A DNA stretch of 64,000 nucleotides, from contig NZ_CAJRAU010000002.1 of assembly GCF_907165045.1 (NCBI RefSeq), positions 434,001 through 498,000 of the forward strand, written 5' to 3'. The DNA comes from Dyadobacter linearis (GTDB taxonomy: Bacteria > Bacteroidota > Bacteroidia > Cytophagales > Spirosomataceae). Of this stretch, positions 52,493 through 61,676 are shown one piece after another. The position numbers were made by a program, and so were the translations under genes. The notes under the pieces were generated by a model that ran no database searches, was not told the origin of the DNA, and worked only from the letters and a program-made list of their open reading frames with translations. Numbering within the stretch: the first letter of the stretch is position 1; each line of letters starts with the position of its first letter.

Positions 52493-52532
52493 CGCTCATT
52501 CGCTCATTCAATCATTCAGTCATTCAATCATT
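52493..52532 (+). repeat. Five tandem 8-base repeats before the lyase gene
   Basis: Units cgctcatt, cgctcatt, caatcatt, cagtcatt and caatcatt follow each other without gaps, ending 13 bases before the ATG at 52546. They lie in the leader of the lyase gene. Confidence 0.8.
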
Positions 52533-52545
52533 AAAATTCCCAAAA

Positions 52546-54258
52546 ATGACATTCAGCAAAAAACATATTCCACTCATCGTACTACTTGCAGGAATCGCTT
52601 CGCCGGGTTTTGCGCAGTATCCTAAAATACCGGCGGCGGCGCAGAAGACCAGCGATTCTTTGCTGGCGGAGGCGGGCAGGAGGTCGGAAATAGCCTGGCA
52701 GAAAGCGTTGCCGATCATTGAGGCGGAGGCGAAGGCGGGAAAACCTTATATTCCGTGGGCAGCCCGGCCGGTTGATCTGCCGCAGTCTGAAATCCCCGCG
52801 TTTCCTGGCGCGCAGGGCGGAGGTGCATTCAGTTTTGGCGGTCGCGGTGGGAAAGTGTACGTGGTTACAAGCCTGGAAGACAGTGGCCCAGGAACGCTAC
52901 GCGATGCCTGCGAGCAGGGCGGGGCGCGCATTATCGTATTCAATGTCGCAGGTATTATCCGGATCAAAACGCCGCTTATTATCCGCGCGCCGTACATTAC
53001 CATCGCCGGGCAGACTGCTCCGGGCGACGGCGTTTGTGTGGCGGGCGAGACGGTTTGGATCAATACGCACGATGTCGTGATCCGTCACATGCGTTTCCGC
53101 CGTGGCGAAACATTTGTCGGCCGCCGCGACGATTCGATTGGAGGTAATCCGATCGGAAACATCATGATCGACCACGTGTCGGCGAGTTGGGGGCTGGATG
53201 AAAATATGTCGATGTACCGGCACATGTATAATGATAGCACGGGCGCGCAGGAACAGAAACTGCCGACCGTCAATATCACGATCCAGAATTCCATTTTTTC
53301 AGAAACACTTGATACCTGGAACCACTCTTTCGGCAGTACGCTGGGTGGCGAGAACTGTACTTTTATGCGCAACCTGTGGGCTAATAATGCAGGTCGGAAT
53401 CCTTCGATTGGTTGGTATGGGATATTCAATTTTGCCAATAACGTCGTTTTCAACTGGGTTCACCGCTCGATCGACGGCGGAGATTACCGGGCGATGTACA
53501 ACATCATCAACAACTATTTTAAACCCGGCCCGGAAACGCCTAAAAATTCTCCGATCGGCCACCGGATCCTGAAACCGGAAGCGGGCAGAAGCAAGCTCGA
53601 CCACCTCGTTTTCGGTCGTGCCTATGTGGAGGGGAATATCATGGAAGGCAATGAAAAAGTGACGAAAAACAACTGGGCAGGTGGCGTGCAGGTGGAAGAT
53701 CTTCCGGATACAGACAAGTACACGGAAGCAATGAAGTGGAACAAACCGCTTCCAATGCCCGAATTTCCGATCATGTCGGCCAGGGAATCTTTCGATTATG
53801 TGCTGGCCAATGCCGGAGCCACATTGCCCCGCCGCGACCCGGTTGATACGCGCGTAACCACGCAGGTACGCACGGGGAAAATCAATCCGCTGCCCAATGT
53901 GAAGCTGCCTGAAACGCAATTTGAGCACCGCCGGTTGCCGATCGATTCTTATAAAAACGGTATCATTACGGACATATCCCAGGTGGGAGGCTACCCGGAA
54001 TACAAAGGAACGCCCTACAAGGATTCGGACAAGGACGGAATGCCGGACGAATGGGAGTTGAGATACAGCCTGAATCCGAAAGATCCCGCTGATGCACAGA
54101 AAGATATGAGCGGCGACGGCTATTCAAACATTGAAAAATTCATCAATGGTATTGACCCAAAGAAAAAAGTAGACTGGTCGGACCCGAAAAATAACCATGA
54201 TACCCTGGCTGCTGCACCCGTAAATTCTTCCAAAAAAGAAAGCAAGCAAGGCCGATAG
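52546..54258 (+). CDS. Pectate-lyase-like polysaccharide lyase (PL1 type)
   Basis: A 570-residue exported protein. After the signal peptide (HIPLIVLLAGIASPGFAQ) and a helical pre-segment comes a right-handed beta-helix of pectate-lyase type: PAFPGAQGGGAFSFGGRGGK, VTSLEDSGPGTLRDAC, VAGIIRIKTPLIIRAPYITIAGQTAPGDG in part, VVIRHMRFRRG, and IMIDHVSASWGLDENMS, where vWiDH-like IDH and the Arg of RNLWAN-type MRNLWANN are hallmark positions. A calcium-binding DSDKDGMPDEWE repeat lies near residue 490. It would cut galacturonate chains by beta-elimination outside the cell. It is third in the SusCD operon. Confidence 0.9.
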   Translation: MTFSKKHIPLIVLLAGIASPGFAQYPKIPAAAQKTSDSLLAEAGRRSEIAWQKALPIIEAEAKAGKPYIPWAARPVDLPQSEIPAFPGAQGGGAFSFGGRGGKVYVVTSLEDSGPGTLRDACEQGGARIIVFNVAGIIRIKTPLIIRAPYITIAGQTAPGDGVCVAGETVWINTHDVVIRHMRFRRGETFVGRRDDSIGGNPIGNIMIDHVSASWGLDENMSMYRHMYNDSTGAQEQKLPTVNITIQNSIFSETLDTWNHSFGSTLGGENCTFMRNLWANNAGRNPSIGWYGIFNFANNVVFNWVHRSIDGGDYRAMYNIINNYFKPGPETPKNSPIGHRILKPEAGRSKLDHLVFGRAYVEGNIMEGNEKVTKNNWAGGVQVEDLPDTDKYTEAMKWNKPLPMPEFPIMSARESFDYVLANAGATLPRRDPVDTRVTTQVRTGKINPLPNVKLPETQFEHRRLPIDSYKNGIITDISQVGGYPEYKGTPYKDSDKDGMPDEWELRYSLNPKDPADAQKDMSGDGYSNIEKFINGIDPKKKVDWSDPKNNHDTLAAAPVNSSKKESKQGR

Positions 54259-54276
54259 GTAACTCAAACGCGCAAC

Positions 54277-57200
54277 TTGAATCAGCAAACTTACATATCA
54301 AAGGTGATTGGATTGAATACAGCCCTGTTTATAACGGGGTTGTATTTCCTTTTGGTAACCTGTTGTTTGGGTCAAAAAAAGGAACAACCTGTATCCCCGC
54401 TCAGTCTTGGCCAGGATAACCGCCTCATTTACAAACCCGACTCGCTCGGGAACCGGATCGTCGATTTCTCGCATTGCGGTTATCAGGGCGGCAACTCGGC
54501 TATTCCAGAGGTTGGTGCCAAGGTTTTTGTAAAAAATGAACCCGGCGACGCGACGCTGCGCATTCAGGAAGCGATCGATTTTGTGGGTAATCTGCCTGTG
54601 GATAAGGAAGGTTTTCGGGGAGCTGTTTTGCTGGAAAAGGGAGTGTATCAGATCAATGGAAGTTTGACGATACGTCAGTCTGGCGTGGTTTTGCGTGGCA
54701 GCGGGGCTGGAAAAGAAGGCACTGTTCTGCTGGGAACGGGCACCACGCGTGAAACGGTGATCCGTGTTTTTGGTAAAAACGATGCGCAGCCGGGTGTGAA
54801 AAGTGAAGTGGCCAACGAATATGTGCCCGTCAATGCGACCGTTTTTCATATTAAAAATGCAAGCGGAATAAAGACGGGAGACCGCATTCGAATTCGGCGA
54901 CCGTCTACCAAAGAATGGATTAAGTTGCTGAAAATGGAGGAGTTTGGAGGTGAAACCGGCTGGCTGGGCTGGAAGCCCGGGCAGCGGGATATTGTCTGGG
55001 ACAGGATCGTGAAGTCGGTTTCGGGAAATGAAATTACCATCGACGCGCCAATAACAACTGCGCTGGATGCAAAACTTGGGATCGCGAGCGTAGAAACTTA
55101 CAAATGGAATGGGAGGATCAGTCAAATAGGCATTGAAAACTTGACGATCGACTCAGAATTTGACCCGCAAAACCCTAAGGATGAGGATCATCGCTGGATG
55201 GGGATTACTTTTGAAAATACTGAAAATGCATGGGTAAGGCAGGTGAATTTTAAACATTTGGCTGGCTCAGCAGTTGCATTGTTCGAAACAACATCAAAAA
55301 TCACGGTTGAGGATTGCCAGTCTACCGAACCTGTTTCGGAAATCGGCGGGCAGCGGCGCTACACATTTTTTACCCAGGGGCAGCAAACACTTTTCCAGCG
55401 GTGTTATGCAGAATTTGGTTATCACGATTTTTCCGTAGGTTTTGTTTCGCCGGGGCCCAATGCATTCGTACAATGCGAGTCGCATTTGCCGCACAGTTTC
55501 AGCGGTGCAATCGACAGCTGGGCATCCGGGGTATTGTTTGATAATGTTAATATCGACGGAAATGCATTGCGTTTAAGTAACCGCGGCCAAGATGGACAGG
55601 GGGCAGGCTGGACAGCAGCGAACAGCGTTTTGTGGCAATGCAGCGCATCCCGGGTTGAGAATTTCAGTCCGCCGGGAGCTGTTAACTACGCTTTCGGAAT
55701 CTGGTCGCAATTTGCAGGCGACGGATATTGGGAGAACAACAATGAACACATTCAGCCGCGAAGTTTATACTATGCACAATTATCGGAACGAATTGGCAAA
55801 GAAGCACTTACACGCGCATTCTTAATCCCAAAAGAATCAGAAGCATCCAGCCCGACAATTGAACAGGCGGCAAAGTTGGCGGCCAATTCATTTAAACCCG
55901 CATTGCAGCTGAAAGATTGGATTGATTTCTTGGGAAAAAGGGAGGAAGGGAGGAAGGAGGAAGGGAGGAAGGAGGAAAGGGAGGAAAGGGAGGAAAGGGA
56001 GGAAGGGAGGAAAGGGAGGAAGGAGGAAAGGGAGGAAAAGGAGAAAGGGAGGAAAAATGGTCCCCTTCGTCCCCTTACTCCCTTTCCTCCCCTTACTTCC
56101 CCCCTCACAATAAAAAACGGCCTTCTCGTTCGGGACGGGACGCTGGTTACTGGTGCTCGGCAGGAGGTTCCGTGGTGGCGTGGGAGTACGCGTGCGTATG
56201 ATGTTAAATCGGCTAAACCGCACATTACCAGATTTGTACCGGGCCGATATGGGGCTGGTTTGACTGATGTTCTGGATGAGATGACGGACTCGCTGGTGGC
56301 AAAAAATGTTTCGGTTCTCGACCACAATTATGGACTCTGGTACGATCGGAGGCGCGATGATCACGAGCGGACGCGGCGCATGGACGCCGAAGTTTGGGCC
56401 CCTTTTTATGAGCAACCTTTTGCAAGAGGTGGACAGGGAAGTGCGTGGGATAATTTGAGCAAATATGACCTGACGAAGTACAACGCCTGGTATTGGGACC
56501 GCCTGCAACAATTTGCAACCCTTGCCGATCAGAAAGGTTTGATACTGTTTCACCAGAATTATTTCCAGCACAATATCCTCGAAGCCGGCGCACATTATGC
56601 CGATTTTCCGTGGCGGTCTGCCAATAATATCAACAATACCGGTTTCCCCGAGCCGCCGCCTTATGCGGGCGACAAAAGGATTTTCATGGCCGATCAGTTC
56701 TACGATATTGCCGATCCGGCGCGCCGGGAATTACACCGCGCGTACATCCGAAAATGCCTGGATAACTTCTCCGAAAACAACAGTGTAATTCAGTTTGTGA
56801 GCGCGGAATATACTGGTCCTCTGGACTTTGTAAAATTCTGGCTGGACGTGATCGCTGAGTGGGAGCGAGAAAAGGGACGGAATGTATTAGTTGCTTTGAG
56901 TACTACCAAAGATGTGCAGGATGCAATATTAGCCGAAAACAAATACCGGAATATCGTCGATATCATTGATATCCGCTATTGGCAAATGCGGGAAGACGGC
57001 ACTTTTTATGCTCCGGAAGGCGGCAAAAACCTCGCTCCGAGGCAGCACGCAAGAATTCAGAAATCAGGTAAAGTTTCGTTTGAATCAGTTTACCAAAGTG
57101 TTTTGGAATACCGGAAAAAATACCCGGAAAAACCTGTGCTCTACAATGCGGACGGAGCTGATCGTTTTGGCTGGGCGGTAATGCTGGCCGGAGGTTCAAT

Positions 57201-57507
57201 AAGTGCATTTCCTAAAACAATTGACGTCAAAATGCTGGCTCAAATAGCTGATATGCGACCCGTCGAGCATTCGGGTCAGATGATTTTTGAACTGGAAATA
57301 AAAGGAGATAGTAAGGTCATTTACACTGAAAAACCTGCGCCGCTGCAAATTAATCTGTCCGACTTCAAAGGCAATTTTAAACTAAGGAAAATCGATCCTG
57401 TTTCCGGTCAATATCTTGGAAAAGAAGAGATTATTAAGGGCGGAAAGGTTATTCTGGTCGCATTATCGGGCAACGCGCCGGTAGTTTTGTGGATTTCAAA
57501 AAAATAG
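54277..57507 (+). CDS. Two-domain beta-helix / DUF6298-like protein with charged repeat linker
   Basis: A 1076-residue exported protein. The frame has no ATG at its 5' end; TTG at 54277 or GTG at 54304 are possible starts, and a signal segment follows (TALFITGLYFLLVTCCLGQ). Residues about 90-540 are a pectin-lyase-like beta-helix (GDATLRIQEAIDFVG, GVYQINGSLTIRQSGVVLRG, IENLTIDSEF, SGAIDSWASGVLFDNV). Residues 552-594 are Arg/Glu/Lys/Gly repeats coded by a purine tract, and 595-612 are Pro-rich. Residues 613-1076 resemble DUF6298: WWRGSTRAYDVKSAKPHITR, DHNYGLWYDRRRDDHERTRR, FHQNYFQHNILEAGAHYADFP in part, and VSAEYTGPL. The second domain looks like a TIM-barrel hydrolase. Substrate unknown. Confidence 0.83.
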   Translation: MNQQTYISKVIGLNTALFITGLYFLLVTCCLGQKKEQPVSPLSLGQDNRLIYKPDSLGNRIVDFSHCGYQGGNSAIPEVGAKVFVKNEPGDATLRIQEAIDFVGNLPVDKEGFRGAVLLEKGVYQINGSLTIRQSGVVLRGSGAGKEGTVLLGTGTTRETVIRVFGKNDAQPGVKSEVANEYVPVNATVFHIKNASGIKTGDRIRIRRPSTKEWIKLLKMEEFGGETGWLGWKPGQRDIVWDRIVKSVSGNEITIDAPITTALDAKLGIASVETYKWNGRISQIGIENLTIDSEFDPQNPKDEDHRWMGITFENTENAWVRQVNFKHLAGSAVALFETTSKITVEDCQSTEPVSEIGGQRRYTFFTQGQQTLFQRCYAEFGYHDFSVGFVSPGPNAFVQCESHLPHSFSGAIDSWASGVLFDNVNIDGNALRLSNRGQDGQGAGWTAANSVLWQCSASRVENFSPPGAVNYAFGIWSQFAGDGYWENNNEHIQPRSLYYAQLSERIGKEALTRAFLIPKESEASSPTIEQAAKLAANSFKPALQLKDWIDFLGKREEGRKEEGRKEEREEREEREEGRKGRKEEREEKEKGRKNGPLRPLTPFPPLTSPLTIKNGLLVRDGTLVTGARQEVPWWRGSTRAYDVKSAKPHITRFVPGRYGAGLTDVLDEMTDSLVAKNVSVLDHNYGLWYDRRRDDHERTRRMDAEVWAPFYEQPFARGGQGSAWDNLSKYDLTKYNAWYWDRLQQFATLADQKGLILFHQNYFQHNILEAGAHYADFPWRSANNINNTGFPEPPPYAGDKRIFMADQFYDIADPARRELHRAYIRKCLDNFSENNSVIQFVSAEYTGPLDFVKFWLDVIAEWEREKGRNVLVALSTTKDVQDAILAENKYRNIVDIIDIRYWQMREDGTFYAPEGGKNLAPRQHARIQKSGKVSFESVYQSVLEYRKKYPEKPVLYNADGADRFGWAVMLAGGSISAFPKTIDVKMLAQIADMRPVEHSGQMIFELEIKGDSKVIYTEKPAPLQINLSDFKGNFKLRKIDPVSGQYLGKEEIIKGGKVILVALSGNAPVVLWISKK
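55932..56057 (+). repeat. In-frame purine-rich GGAGGAA repeat tract
   Basis: A 126-base all-purine stretch made of GGAGGAA, GGGAGGAA and GGAAAGG units lies within the two-domain gene and keeps the reading frame. It is followed by a pyrimidine-rich stretch (56061-56106) that could pair with it. It encodes residues 552-593. Confidence 0.9.
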
Positions 57508-57517
57508 GTTTTCAGGC

Positions 57518-59086
57518 ATGAAGTATACTCTTGTTTTACTGCTGATTTTTGTTGCATTTACCACTTCCTGTTCGAAACGGACGCATTCAAATGCTGTTTT
57601 GAATGCGGAAAGTTTCAGGCACCATGTCGAGCGCTTTAATGCGATGGAGGATGAAAATAAGGTGAATGCGATCTCCAACGCGCAATCGTGGGATTGGATG
57701 AAGGCGAATATTCCCCTTTTCGAATGTCCGCAGTACAATTTTCAGGAGATCTACTACTATCGGTGGTGGACGTTTCGGAAGCATTTGCACCAAACGCCGC
57801 AAGGCTATATTATCACCGAATTCCTGGTCGACCGCAATTACGCCGATAAGTATAATATGATTAGTTGCGCGCTCGGACACCATATTTACGAAGGCCGCTG
57901 GCTGCGTAACCCTCAGTATCTCAACGATTATGTACACGTTTGGTTTCGGGGAAATGAGGGTGGAAGGATGAAGAAACTGCTCACGTTCAGCAGCTGGACG
58001 GCCGATGCATTATTGAACCGGTACAAGGTAAATCTGGATCAAAAATACCTGACAAACCTGCTGCCCGATTTACAGGACGAATACAAAACGTGGGAAAAAG
58101 ACCGCCGCACACCGAGCGGGTTGTTCTGGCAGACGGACGTGAAAGATGGAATGGAAGAGTCGCTCAGCGGGGGCAGGCGCGAGCAAAATGCGCGGCCGAC
58201 GATCAATAGTTATATGTATGGCAATGCAAAAGCCCTCGCCGAAATCGCTGCGCTTGATGGAAAGCCGGAAGTGGCAAGTCTTTACAGTGCAAAGGCGGAT
58301 ACATTAAAAAGATTGATAGAAAATAAGCTCTGGAACGCGGAAAGCCAGTTTTTTGAAACGGTTAAAAAGCAAGGGACAGGAGATTTTGCGGGAGTAAGAG
58401 AGGCGATCGGCTACATTCCCTGGTACTTCAATTTACCCGAAAAGAAACACGACGAAGCCTGGAAACAGGTATCCGATCCAAAAGGTTTTCTGGCGCCGTT
58501 CGGCCTCACGACAGCCGAGCGCCGCCACCCTGAATTCCGCACCCACGGCTGCTGCAAATGTGAATGGGACGGCGCGGTGTGGCCGTTTGCAACTTCACAG
58601 ACGCTCACCGGAATGGCCAACCGAATGAACCAGCCCGACCACGAAAACCTGGCGGATACCACCTATTTCAGGTTGATGGAGCTGTATGTGGAGTCGCAAT
58701 ATTACCGGGGCAAGCCTTATATTGGCGAGTACCTGGACGAAACGACGGGCTACTGGCTGAAAGGAGACCAGGAGCGGAGCCGGTACTACAATCACTCGAC
58801 TTTCAACGACCTGATCATCACCGGACTGGTCGGTTTGCGGCCCCGGACAGATAATATAATTGAAGTGAATCCGCTGATCCCCCAAGAGAAATGGGACTGG
58901 TTTTGCCTCGATAATGTGCTGTATCACGGAAATATTCTGACGATCATCTGGGACAAAACCGGCGAACATTATAAGAAAGGAAAAGGTCTGACCCTTTTCT
59001 CAAATGGAAAGAAGATCGGTTCTTCTCCAAATTTAGAAAGATTACTCATTCAAAATTCCAATCATAACCCGGAGAATAAACTATGA
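57518..59086 (+). CDS. (alpha/alpha)6-barrel glycoside-hydrolase-like lipoprotein
   Basis: A 522-residue lipoprotein: the signal peptide ends in FTTSCSK, with the lipidated Cys at residue 18. The mature part has an (alpha/alpha)6 toroid like GH63/MGH1-like glycosidases: QEIYYYRWWTFRKHLHQTP, FLVDRNYADKYNMISCALGHHI in part, GLFWQTDVKDGMEESLSGGRR, RPTINSYMYGNAKALAEIA, HGCCKCEWDGAVWPFATSQ, and DETTGYWLKGDQERSRYYNH. Asp and Glu of the TDVKDGMEES and YLDETTGYW regions are candidate catalytic acids. It would trim a sugar from the imported glycan on the cell surface or in the periplasm. It overlaps the next gene by 4 bases (ATGA). Confidence 0.87.
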   Translation: MKYTLVLLLIFVAFTTSCSKRTHSNAVLNAESFRHHVERFNAMEDENKVNAISNAQSWDWMKANIPLFECPQYNFQEIYYYRWWTFRKHLHQTPQGYIITEFLVDRNYADKYNMISCALGHHIYEGRWLRNPQYLNDYVHVWFRGNEGGRMKKLLTFSSWTADALLNRYKVNLDQKYLTNLLPDLQDEYKTWEKDRRTPSGLFWQTDVKDGMEESLSGGRREQNARPTINSYMYGNAKALAEIAALDGKPEVASLYSAKADTLKRLIENKLWNAESQFFETVKKQGTGDFAGVREAIGYIPWYFNLPEKKHDEAWKQVSDPKGFLAPFGLTTAERRHPEFRTHGCCKCEWDGAVWPFATSQTLTGMANRMNQPDHENLADTTYFRLMELYVESQYYRGKPYIGEYLDETTGYWLKGDQERSRYYNHSTFNDLIITGLVGLRPRTDNIIEVNPLIPQEKWDWFCLDNVLYHGNILTIIWDKTGEHYKKGKGLTLFSNGKKIGSSPNLERLLIQNSNHNPENKL

Positions 59087-60177
59087 AAAATATGAAAAAC
59101 TGGCTCGGAACTGCATTTCTGACACTTACTGTGCTTTCGGCAGCCAATGCGCAAAGCTGGAAAGACGGGATTGTCGTCGATGAGTTCATCTACGAAAAAG
59201 CGCCTTTTCCCGAATGCCACGCTTCCACGATTGCAGAAACACCCGACGGATTGGTTGCAGCATTCTTTGGCGGCACAAAAGAACGAAATCCGGATGTGGA
59301 AATCTGGGTGACGCGCCTTGAAAAGGACAAATGGAGTGCGCCGGTTTCCGTAGCGAATGGAATTCAGGATGAAAAACTGCGGTATGCTTGCTGGAACCCG
59401 GTTTTATACCAGGTACCAAATGGCGAGCTGATGCTTTTTTACAAAGTCGGGCCGAATGTGGCTGCATGGAAAGGGTATCTGATCACTTCGAAAGACAATG
59501 GAAAAAGCTGGTCGAAGCCGCAGGCGTTGAAAGAGGATTATCTCGGGCCGGTCAAGAACAAGCCGGTCATGCTGAAAAACGGGGAACTATGGTGCCCGAC
59601 AAGTACCGAAGGTAAAAATGGTTGGCGTGTGCATTTCGAGGTAACGCCTGATCTCGGAAAAACGTGGCGGAAAGTTGGTCCCATAAACGACGGCAAAACG
59701 ATCAATGCAATACAGCCCAGCATTCTGACGCACCCAAATGGTGATTTGCAGATACTGGCACGTAGTAAAAACCGCGCGATTATGGAATCGTGGTCAAAGG
59801 ACAATGGCAAAACATGGTCTGAAATGAAGGCTTCCAACTTACCGAATAATAATTCCGGGACAGATGCTGTGACTTTACAGGATGGTAGGCAACTGCTGGT
59901 TTATAACCACGTGCTACCTCCGGGCACTGAGGTGAAGGGGCCTCGGACACCTTTAAATGTCTCGGTTTCAAAGGACGGTAAAAACTGGGATGCGGTGCTC
60001 GTTTTGGAAGATTCGCCAATCAGTCAATACTCGTATCCCTCTGTGATCCAGTCTGCGGACGGCATGGTGCATATTGTGTACACTTGGCGGCGGGAAAAGA
60101 TCAAATATATAAAAATCGATCCTTCCAAATTGAAGGGTAAGTCAATCGAAAACGGTACTTGGCCGGCTGGAATTTGA
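59083..60177 (+). CDS. BNR-repeat six-bladed propeller, sialidase-superfamily
   Basis: A 364-residue exported protein with a signal peptide (WLGTAFLTLTVLSAANAQ). The fold is a beta-propeller with Asp-box/BNR repeats: SKDNGKSWSKP, TPDLGKTWRKV, SKDNGKTWSEM and SKDGKNWDAV. The N-terminal PECHASTIAETPDGLVAAFFG lacks the F/YRIP motif and arginine triad of true sialidases. It is therefore more probably a glycosidase or lyase for another sugar acid or deoxysugar than for sialic acid. It overlaps the previous gene by 4 bases and precedes the TIM-barrel gene by 1 base, so all are in one operon. Confidence 0.87.
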   Translation: MKNMKNWLGTAFLTLTVLSAANAQSWKDGIVVDEFIYEKAPFPECHASTIAETPDGLVAAFFGGTKERNPDVEIWVTRLEKDKWSAPVSVANGIQDEKLRYACWNPVLYQVPNGELMLFYKVGPNVAAWKGYLITSKDNGKSWSKPQALKEDYLGPVKNKPVMLKNGELWCPTSTEGKNGWRVHFEVTPDLGKTWRKVGPINDGKTINAIQPSILTHPNGDLQILARSKNRAIMESWSKDNGKTWSEMKASNLPNNNSGTDAVTLQDGRQLLVYNHVLPPGTEVKGPRTPLNVSVSKDGKNWDAVLVLEDSPISQYSYPSVIQSADGMVHIVYTWRREKIKYIKIDPSKLKGKSIENGTWPAGI

Positions 60178-60178
60178 T

Positions 60179-61072
60179 ATGAAAAGAAGACATTTCATCA
60201 ACATCATAGCCGCCGGGACTGTCTCGGCGGCTTATTTAAAGCTGGACAACGCATTTGCCCAGCCTCTAAAAACTCAACGGTATCAGATCGCAGTAATTGA
60301 CCTCATGATCCTCAAAAGGCAGAAAATCAGTGCATTGCCACTTGCCCGCGAGATCGGGGCCGATGGTTTAGAGATTGATATGGGCGGCCTGGGAAATCGG
60401 GAAACGTTCGATAACAAACTTGCAGACCCGCAGGTCAGGCAGCAATATCTCGACAAAGCCAAAGAACTGAACCTGACTTTTTGCTCGCTGGCGATGACGG
60501 GCTTTTATGCGCAGTCATTTGCGAAACGCGAAGGTGTCGAAAAGATGGTTGGCGACTGTATTCAAACAATGCAGCAAATGAATATCAAAGTCGCTTTTCT
60601 GCCGCTGGGTATTCAGGGTGATTTAACCAAAAATCCTGAATTGCGGCCCCTGATCGTTGAAAGGCTGAAATCAATTGCTCCACTGGCGGAAAAAGCTGGC
60701 GTTATTATCGGAATAGAAACGGCGCTGAGCGCTGCGGAGGAAGTGAAACTCTTAAAGGATGTGGGTTCGAAAGCCATTCAGATCTACTTCAACTTCTCAA
60801 ATGCATTAGAAGCAGGTCGGGATGTGAGCGAAGAGTTGCGGATTTTGGGTAAAAATCGCATTTGCCAGATTCATTGTACAGATAAAGACGGCGTTTGGCT
60901 GGAAAATAGCACCCGGCTCGATATGCATAAAGTCAGAAAAACGCTGGACCAAATGGGCTGGAAAGGCTGGCTGGTCATTGAACGTTCACGCGACGCAACT
61001 CAGCCCCAAAATGTGAAAGGTAACTATGGTGCTAATACTGCCTACATGAAATCTGTTTTTCAAACAAAATAA
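60179..61072 (+). CDS. Sugar-phosphate isomerase/epimerase-like TIM-barrel protein
   Basis: A 297-residue protein with a twin-arginine-like signal (KRRHFINIIAAGTVSAAYL, cleavage near AFAQ). The mature part is a xylose-isomerase-like TIM barrel: LAREIGADGLEIDMGGLG, LTFCSLAMTGFYAQSFA, VAFLPLGIQGDL, GVIIGIETALSAAEE, ICQIHCTDKDGVW and GWLVIERSRDA. Metal-binding Glu, Asp and His residues lie at strand ends. It is a paralogue-like relative of the Tat protein at 35502. It sits in the utilisation operon and would convert or hydrolyse a released sugar; the exact reaction is unknown. Confidence 0.87.
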   Translation: MKRRHFINIIAAGTVSAAYLKLDNAFAQPLKTQRYQIAVIDLMILKRQKISALPLAREIGADGLEIDMGGLGNRETFDNKLADPQVRQQYLDKAKELNLTFCSLAMTGFYAQSFAKREGVEKMVGDCIQTMQQMNIKVAFLPLGIQGDLTKNPELRPLIVERLKSIAPLAEKAGVIIGIETALSAAEEVKLLKDVGSKAIQIYFNFSNALEAGRDVSEELRILGKNRICQIHCTDKDGVWLENSTRLDMHKVRKTLDQMGWKGWLVIERSRDATQPQNVKGNYGANTAYMKSVFQTK

Positions 61073-61079
61073 GATCAAG

Positions 61080-61676
61080 ATGAATACAAGAAATTCCATT
61101 GTTTATTTGGTAATGCTTTTTGTGAGTTTGAAGGCATATTCACAGAATTCTGCGCAGGAGGAATTGAATTATGCCAAAACGCTCGATCAGCGCGCCTCGA
61201 AGATTGTGAATACATTGGAAATTGCGGACTCAGCAAAATACAACCGCGTCAAGTCGTTGATCGTGAATCAATATCGTGAACTCAACGCGATTCACGAAGG
61301 CAAGAAAGCCAAAGTGGGGACTGAGGAAACTGCGGCAAGTCGGCTTACATTGCTTCATAGCGAATATCTGAAAAAACTGTCAGCCGAGTTGACCAGTGAG
61401 CAGGTCGATGCGGTAAAAAATGGCATGACCTTCAATGTGTTAGCTGTCACAAATAAAGCTTATCAGGATATGATCCCATCGCTTCAGCCAGATGAAAAAA
61501 CGCAGATCAATACCTGGCTGGTTGAGGCCCGTGAATTGGCGATGGACGCCGGCTCGTCGGAGGAAAAGCATCAGATTTTTGGCAAATACAAAGGTCGGAT
61601 CAACAACTATCTCGCCAAGCGCGGGTACGATCTGCAAAAGGAAAGGGCAGCCTGGAATGCGCGTTTAAAGCGGTAA
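61080..61676 (+). CDS. DUF3826 family exported protein
   Basis: A 198-residue protein with a signal peptide (SIVYLVMLFVSLKAYSQ). The mature part is almost all helical and fits DUF3826: RASKIVNTLEIADSAKYNRV, LIVNQYRELNAIHEGKKA, LHSEYLKKLSAELTSEQVDA and LVEARELAMDAGSSEEKH. DUF3826 genes are frequent in pectin-related utilisation loci of Bacteroidota; the function is unknown. It is the last rightward gene of the operon, 7 bases after the TIM-barrel gene, and its end overlaps the end of the convergent DUF5703 gene by 12 bases. Confidence 0.88.
   Translation: MNTRNSIVYLVMLFVSLKAYSQNSAQEELNYAKTLDQRASKIVNTLEIADSAKYNRVKSLIVNQYRELNAIHEGKKAKVGTEETAASRLTLLHSEYLKKLSAELTSEQVDAVKNGMTFNVLAVTNKAYQDMIPSLQPDEKTQINTWLVEARELAMDAGSSEEKHQIFGKYKGRINNYLAKRGYDLQKERAAWNARLKR

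Noticed and set aside
53299-53928. Leftward 209-codon open frame opposite the lyase gene
   Set aside because: It lies wholly antisense to a well-supported lyase and its translation shows no family motif; it is a by-product of the lyase codon usage.
54298-55125. Leftward 275-codon open frame opposite the two-domain gene
   Set aside because: Antisense to a clear beta-helix domain, with no recognisable protein features.
59083-60177. True exo-alpha-sialidase
   Set aside because: The F/YRIP motif and arginine triad are not visible and no sialic acid catabolic genes are present.
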